Below, piece by piece: positions 57,704 to 64,000 of a stretch of DNA of 64,000 nucleotides. The notes under the pieces were generated by a model. It was given only the letters and a program-made list of their open reading frames with translations. It did no database searches and was not told the DNA's origin. Position numbers and translations under genes: made by a program. The stretch is taken from contig JASANG010002304.1 of NCBI GenBank assembly GCA_030248215.1, positions 1 through 64,000 on the forward strand. Reading direction: 5' to 3'. The stretch is from Enoplolaimus lenunculus (taxonomy: Eukaryota > Nematoda > Enoplea > Enoplida > Thoracostomopsidae). How positions within the stretch are numbered: the first letter of the stretch is position 1; each line of letters begins with the position of its first letter.

Positions 57704-59470
57704 ATTTTCCAATTTTCCTTTTCCAACCAAATGAAACCTAATTTTTTAATCCCTACCAACCCAGGGAAAATCTAGGCCTTTTAAAATTTTCCACTTTTCC
57801 GTTTTCCTAAAGTTCAGACCTAAAACTTTCGTTTTAACCAAGGCCTTTTGCCCTCCCAACGGAAAATCTAGGCTTTAAAATTTTCCACTTTTCCCGATTT
57901 CCAACCAAAACCGATGCTTCAGATTTTCCCTACCAACCTAAGGTAAATCTAGGCCTTTAAATTTTCCACTTTTCCCGTTTTCCAACCAAAACCTATGCTT
58001 CAGATTTTCCCTACCAACCTAAGGTAAATCTAGGCCTTTAAATTTTCCACTTTTCCCGTTTTCCAACCAAAACCTATGCTTCAGATTTTCCCTACCAACC
58101 TAAGGAAATCTAGGCCTTTAAATTTTCCCACTTTTCCCATTTTCCAACCAAAACCTATGCTTCAGATTTTCCCTACCAACCAAGTAAATCTAGGCCTTTA
58201 AATTTTCCACTTTTCCCGTTTTCCAACCAAAACCTATGCTTCAGATTTTCCCTACCAACCTAAGGTAAACTAGGCCTTAAATTTTCCACTTTTCCCGTTT
58301 TCCAACCAAAACCGATGCTTCAGATTTTCCCTACCAACCTAAGGAAATCTAGGCCTTTAAATTTTCCCACTTTTCCCGTTTTCCAACCAAAACCTATGCT
58401 TAGATTTTCCCTACCAACCTAAGGTAAATCTAGGCATTTAAATTTTCCACTTTTCCCATTTTCCAACCAAAACCTATGTTCATATTTTCCCTACCAACCT
58501 AAGGTAAATCTAGGTCTTTATATTTTCCACTTTTTCCGTTTTTCAACCAAAACCTATCCTTCAGATTTTCCCTACCACCCAGAGTAAACCTAGGCATTAA
58601 AATTTTGCACTTTTCCCGTTTTCAAGCAAAACTTATGCCCTACGCTTGAATTTTCTAATTTTCCCGTTTTCCAACCTAAACCTTTGCTTCAGGTTTTCCC
58701 TACCAAGCCAGCGAAAAAATCTAGGCATTAGAATTTTCCACTTTTCCCGTTTTCCAACCGAAACCTTTGCTTCAGGTTTTCCCTACCAACCCAGGATAAA
58801 AATCTAGGCATTGGAATTTTCCACTTTTCCCGTTTTCCAACCAAAACCTATGCTTCAGATTTCCCTACCAACCCAGGGCAAAAATCTAGGCATTAAAATT
58901 TTCCACTTTTCCCGTTTTCCAACCAAAATCTATGCTTCAGATTTTCCCTACCAACCCAGAATAAAAATCTAGGCATTAGAATTTTCCACTTTTCCCGTTT
59001 TCCAACCAAAACCTATGCACTACGCTTGATTTTTCCACTTTTCCACTTTTCCCCGCTTTCAACCAAAACCTTTGCTTCCAAAACCTACGCTTCTGATTTT
59101 CCCTACCAACCCAGGGGATAAATCTAGGCATTAGAATTTTACACTTGTCCCGTTTTCCAACCAAAACCTATGCTTCAGATTTTCCCTACCAACCCAGGGG
59201 AAAATCTGGGCATTCGAATTTTCCACCTTTCCCGTTTTCCAACCAAAACCCATGCTTCAGATTTCCCTACCAACCCAGGGGGAAAATCTAGGCATTAGAA
59301 TTTTCCACTTTTCCCGTTTTCCAACCAAAACCTATGCTTCAGATTTTCCCTACCAACCCAAGGTAAATCTAGGCATTTAAATTTTCCACTTTTCCCGTTT
59401 TCCAACCAAAACCTATGCTTCAGATTTCCCTACCAACCGAGGGTAAAATCTAGGCTTTAATTTTTCCAAG
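57704..59470. repeat. Minisatellite array, same unit, inverted orientation
   Basis: The complement of the same unit (TTTTCCAACCAAAACC, CTTCAGATTTTCCCTACCAA), about 20 units. The first units at the junction (57704-57870) are the most degenerate. The array is some 400 bases shorter than the left one and its unit variants differ in order. Confidence 0.95.
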
Positions 59471-61545
59471 TGTTTCCATTTTGAGAGGATAATGGGTCAA
59501 ATTGACATGTTAGAGGGTTTGTAACATACACTTTGGCAAGAATACATAAACTTTTATTGAATCAGAAAAAAGATTAAGACAGTATGGTCCACAACGAATG
59601 CTTCGGAACTGTAGTATACCCAAAAGAAAAGAATGTAAAAAATGACTGTTGTCAAACTAACACGTGGCGCAACAAGCTAGATTTTTGTTTTTTTTTCCGC
59701 TTTTTGTGGCTAATAACTAAATAGAGGTTGAAAAACCAAGTCCCGACTAAAAGTTTTACCACGCGTTTTTTTTATTATAGGCGACACAATTTGCTATCCC
59801 ACTAGGGCCATCGGCCGTAGCATGTGTTTTTCAGTGTAAGGCTTATTAAAACCACCATCTTTGTTTTTTACACATGGTTTTCTTTATTAAGCAAGATAGC
59901 ATATAGTCATGCAAATTAACCGAAAGTTTTTTTTGCAAGTCAAAAATAGAATTTGAAAAAAAACCTCACGTGTACTCACGTGTGAAGGATACATACACCG
60001 GAATATCCAATATAAAAAAATATCAACAAAAACAAATAGTAATAAAAATAACAGAAACAGAAAACAGATATTCAAGTATAAAACTTACAGAGGTAGATAT
60101 TTTTATTACGATTGATAAGCACCATGGACGAAAATCTATTCTGAGAGGTTTACAAAATTCGGCTTTATCTTGCTTCTTTCTTTCAAAATTTTTAGAAAGC
60201 CTATGATTATTTGCATGCCTCTATTATACTGATATTAAATTAAAACATCTTTCAGGTCATTGGCCGTTTGGCCAGCCGATATAATAAATCTTATAAATTG
60301 TGAAGCATCTGTAAATGGATATATATCTTTACGTTTCTAGATGCTATACCGATCGTTTTAGGCTCAGTAATTCAACTACAAAAACAACAGACAGTCTTAG
60401 GCTTAATAAAATATTTAAGCTGTGTTTTTGGCGCTATTAGTTGCGAGAATCTCTTAGTGCAAGGTGCTTAAAGGCAGCAGCCTACCATCCCACTTACTCT
60501 CACTGTAGCGTAGTCGCAAAATGAAGTTATTTATCAACAATATACGAGGCAGGGGGCAGGGGGATACAAGTGGGGACTTAAAATTTACCCGTTTTAGTTT
60601 CAAAATTTAGTTGAATATTCTATTTTTCAGCTTACCTACACCTAAAACTTTTGCCTCCAGGCCTTTTTACGTTACACTTATATATTTTTTAACATTTTTC
60701 AGCAATCTTTTGTTACCCATTCTGAAACTGTAGGCCACAAACTCGTAGTTATAACAAACAAAACATAAACCTAAACTAACTTCATTTATATGTTGAACTA
60801 GTTGTAATATGTTTCCTTATTAAAATTTTTCATAAATCAGTGAGAAAATATGGCAAGCAGTAATATAACTACATTATCATTGCTTTTAATACTGTTGACA
60901 AAAATATTTATATATACTACAGTGAAAGATTTCACTGATATATCTTTTTAAAAAGGCAATGTCATAATACACTGCAACAAAAGTAGTTTCAGAGCTATGA
61001 ATAGATCTTAACACTGACCATAATGATAACAGTAAGCAGTATTTCCGATTTCAACTAAAAGTTTTAAAATCGAAATCTTAAATATGATTATAAAAAATTG
61101 GATGATAATACAGCAATGTTTTCAGTTTTATAGAAGAGATTTTCAAGCAAATATATTTATCACCACACCTGTTGACTCCCGCAACCAGGAATTGCTAGTA
61201 GCAATGCGAAGCTAAACAATGTATCAAAGAGCAGGGGCACTATAGTCGCAGGAGATTCTTTCATCGCTGCAGGGGAAAATTGCCATGTCAGTCGCGTTTT
61301 GAGATTTCAAAGCCAAATTTCAAAAATTCGAATAAACTTCGTTAAACCCAACGTCTGTATACGACATAAGCCAAGCGGATTGATGACAATAGACGGTATT
61401 AATGCCGTTCGAATTCTTCCAATGTTCATTTTGTTGGGCTATTGCCGACGATTTGGCCATTTTTTACTGATTAAGTAGCTAAAACTTCGGCGTAACGATA
61501 AGCCTATTACTAGGCCATGTACACATATTAAAGCAAAAGGAGCCT

Positions 61546-63766
61546 TTACACCACCCATCCTACATTGGAATAATTACCAGTGCGGCGCTGATGTATATAT
61601 TCCAGATTTGCACCATATCCAAGTGATTTTGTATGCCAAATCAAAACTAAATATTTGCCAGAAGGAAGTTGAAAAAAGCCGAACGGTCCCAAGTCGATGA
61701 GCGAAATTTCAAACGATTTGACAAAGTCGCTCTCGTAGTGACCTGAAAATCAACAATTTAGTATTGCGTAGGTACACTGTAAAAATGGTAAATCAACTTG
61801 TCTCTCTCAGAAATAGGCTTTTCCGGACTAAACAAATTGAGTCTAGTACGACTCCGCCAGAGTCAAATTCGACTCAGCCGAGTCGCTCAGTGAGTCAAAT
61901 TTGACTCTGACGGCAGTCGCATTTGACTAAGTTTGTGTACTCCCGAAAAGCCTATTTCGGAGAGAGTCAATTTGACTAACCATTTTTTTGCAGTGTAGGG
62001 ATGTGTGCCCTCGTCAAAATTTCTGGATCCGTCGCTGAAAGCAGACCGTGTGTTTGTGAAAAGTTCTGCAAGAACGGTTTAATAATATTATATACATACG
62101 CAAAACTGGAAAATTTTTCACATACACTATTAAAATTAAATGTAAATACACTAGGCTAGGCAGGCTGAAAAGGTATACGGCCCTATTGTAGTGGGCACAT
62201 AGGCAAGGGGGGGACACGTCTAAATCCCTTCGGAAAAACTATTTGGCACCCGCCCCCCACTAGAAAGTTCTCAACCTTGCTGGTATATATAAGTCAAAGA
62301 AGGACCTTGTATGCCCCTACGCAAAAATTTTAGCCCTCCCGCCTTAGGTAACCTGGCTACGGATCTCAAACAAGACATGTGTGGTTTAAAACATTTTTGT
62401 GTAGGGCAGTTAAAAATTGAAGTAAACAACGTTGCTTAAAATTCAAGTAACGAAGCAGTCGTCGATGCCTCTGAATTACAAAATGCCATCGACGCTTATT
62501 TCTGTTCGTGAACTATTGAATTTCTGAACTAGTCGTCGATACATCGGAACAATAATAAACCATTGACGCTTTCTAGTTTTCGAGTTCTAGCCAACGACAG
62601 TTGTTTGAAATTGAATTTTCGAAGTAGCCGTCGATGCCTTTGAAATGGAAGTTAGAGTAGAAATATGTACTATGCCTTTTAGCGGATAGTAGTGGTAGTT
62701 GCATGTACAACACAATTTCTACTACATACAATTACTTAAGCAGAAATGTTGGTACTAAAGACAACTACTAAAATTCAGCAAAGGTGCCAAGTACAGCTAC
62801 TGTGTACTTCAAATCACTAAACGACAAGTGCTGAAATTGATTTAAAACCCAACTACAATTACAGGCTTTGGGTTTTTAAGACTTTGTCGTTTGTACTCAT
62901 AATTAACTGACAATTCAAATTTTAACCAACGCTAACTGCTGTTTTTAGCGGTGAGAATTGGCACATCGCGTACACAAATTAATGTAAACCACGCATAATA
63001 TGGTGGTAAATTTAAATTGTGGCTAAAAATTTAAAATTTGGCGGGAAAATTCAAATTTTGCCGGGAAATTTCAATTCTGGGGGAAATTAAAATTTTGGCG
63101 CGAAATTTAAACTTTGTCAGACAAATCGAAACTTAAGCGAGAATATTCAAATTTTGGCGGATTCTTTTATGATACGTCTTAAACTACATAATGGAATATC
63201 ATATGATACTCCAAATCTGTCTTGCTGAATACCATATCATATATGCTGTTACTTTGGAATATCATATGATAGTCACCAATATGCCTGATGGTGTCACGTG
63301 ACATTCCAACACTTGTATGTTGAGATAACCTGTGTACCCGTGCTTTGTACAGCAATATCAGATGATATTCGACTTTTATCTCCCCGTATCATATGGTGGT
63401 AAACAAAAATTTATGTTGATATCGAATCAACATGTGACAAAACGGACTAGCCCAGTTATAACGTGAACCCCACATAAGCCTGCGAACAATGATCAAAACC
63501 AAAATTTTGTATTACGGTTTAGCATTAAAATGACGTTTGGTTTCTTACTGACGAGTTATACCACTATAATATTTCGCACTTCCCCCTTTCAGACATTTCT
63601 GGACACGCCACTGTCGATTTGCCTCGCTGAGACCTAGGGTTGAATCCAGCTTTGTTTTTACTTAAGAAAAACCACAAATTAATTGCAATTGGTGCCATAT
63701 CGACTGCAAATTGGCGATGACGATGCCACTCAACATCAAAATCGACCACTGTTGTCCAATTCGATA
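61546..63766 (-). CDS. B3GAT: Beta-1,3-glucuronyltransferase, inverted second copy (right palindrome arm)
   Basis: Mirror of the left-arm gene on the minus strand: exon 63623-63766 (VDMAPIAINLWFFLS) and terminal exon 61546-61742 (stop at 61546-61548). The exon holding the DDD motif would lie beyond the right edge. Against the left copy, the first of these exons has Ile for Thr and Trp for Arg. The terminal exon looks identical. The key Asp, catalytic Glu and His are kept, and the same GC donor is implied. The near-identity suggests a recent duplication or ongoing gene conversion. Confidence 0.85.
61773..61997. mobile_element. GACTC/GAGTC foldback element in right arm
   Basis: Mirror copy of 52374-52597, one base longer. 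Its shared position shows that insertion preceded the inverted duplication. Confidence 0.8.
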
Positions 63767-64000
63767 CTTGAAAGCGAAAAAACAAAAGTCAATCACTGGC
63801 GAATGCACAATGCCACCAGGCAGAGCCCCTCCAACATGGTTCAAAACGTAAGATTTAGCAGTAAAATTATGTTTAGCATCTTGCTTTTTTCCATCGAAAG
63901 CTTTTCACTGCTATATATCGCATGCCCTTTCATCAAAAATATGTAGTCCGCCACGGAAATCAATGTATATTTTGCATCATCCCAGATATTAATTTTTAAC

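Larger units (their letters stand above)
50365..64000. repeat. Giant inverted repeat (palindrome), right arm cut by window edge
   Basis: Sequence from about 50365 rightwards reappears as its reverse complement from 64000 leftwards; position sums stay near 114,371 from 50.4 to 52.8 kb. Homology continues with more differences to about 54890 on the left and 59480 on the right. The middle is two opposed minisatellite arrays meeting near 57,703. Outer parts look almost identical; clear differences begin around 53.5 kb. The left side has an extra 0.6 kb (54891-55535) absent on the right. Arms carry the glucuronyltransferase exons, foldback elements and a tRNA-like repeat. The true outer ends are unknown. 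Confidence 0.93.

Noticed and set aside
55837-59164. Several 60-68 codon frames on both strands
   Set aside because: They are translations of the minisatellite unit and repeat with it.
50365-64000. Pure assembly mirror artefact
   Set aside because: Arms differ by substitutions, indels, a 0.6-kb one-sided segment and array length, which a simple mirrored read would not show; still listed as a point to verify.

Overview
The window looks like nuclear DNA of an invertebrate animal. It is AT-rich, the genes carry many small exons in long introns with GT-AG (once GC-AG) junctions, and dispersed inverted-repeat elements and tRNA-derived short repeats fill introns and spacers. Many degenerate TTAGGC blocks, the telomere unit of most nematodes, and a worm-like divergent Argonaute make a nematode with a large repeat-rich genome my best guess. 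This is inference. No bacterial, plasmid, CRISPR or rRNA features were seen, and no retrovirus-like or Polinton-like element was recognised.

Layout. 1-9873 (+): the C-terminal two thirds of an Argonaute gene, ten exons, running off the left edge. Its small-RNA 5'-phosphate pocket is intact but its catalytic tetrad is changed. 9.9-18.4 kb: spacer of inverted-repeat elements and a cluster of tRNA-like short repeats. 18395-29091 (+): glycogen synthase kinase 3 in nine coding exons, about 479 residues, with a short N terminus and a Gly/Ser/Asn-rich tail. 29-37.9 kb: nested repeats, including a stray copy of the 3' end of the next gene. 37931-39034 (+): mitochondrial ribosomal protein uL1m (MRPL1), one open exon. 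39-42.5 kb: repeats, including a foldback element with CATATG palindromes. 42519-45089 (+): inositol-pentakisphosphate 2-kinase, two exons, about 466 residues. 45-49.5 kb: repeats and unassigned sequence.

49.5-64.0 kb: a very large inverted repeat. The left arm carries the 3' exons of a beta-1,3-glucuronyltransferase gene (+), and the right arm carries the same exons on the minus strand. The centre, near 57,703, is flanked by head-to-head arrays of an ~83-bp minisatellite. The right arm continues past the window.

The genes are unrelated housekeeping or regulatory genes, not an operon. The points of most interest are the palindrome with its duplicated glycosyltransferase, the probably slicer-dead Argonaute, the TTAGGC-bearing mobile elements and the several short-element families dated by their 8-bp target duplications.
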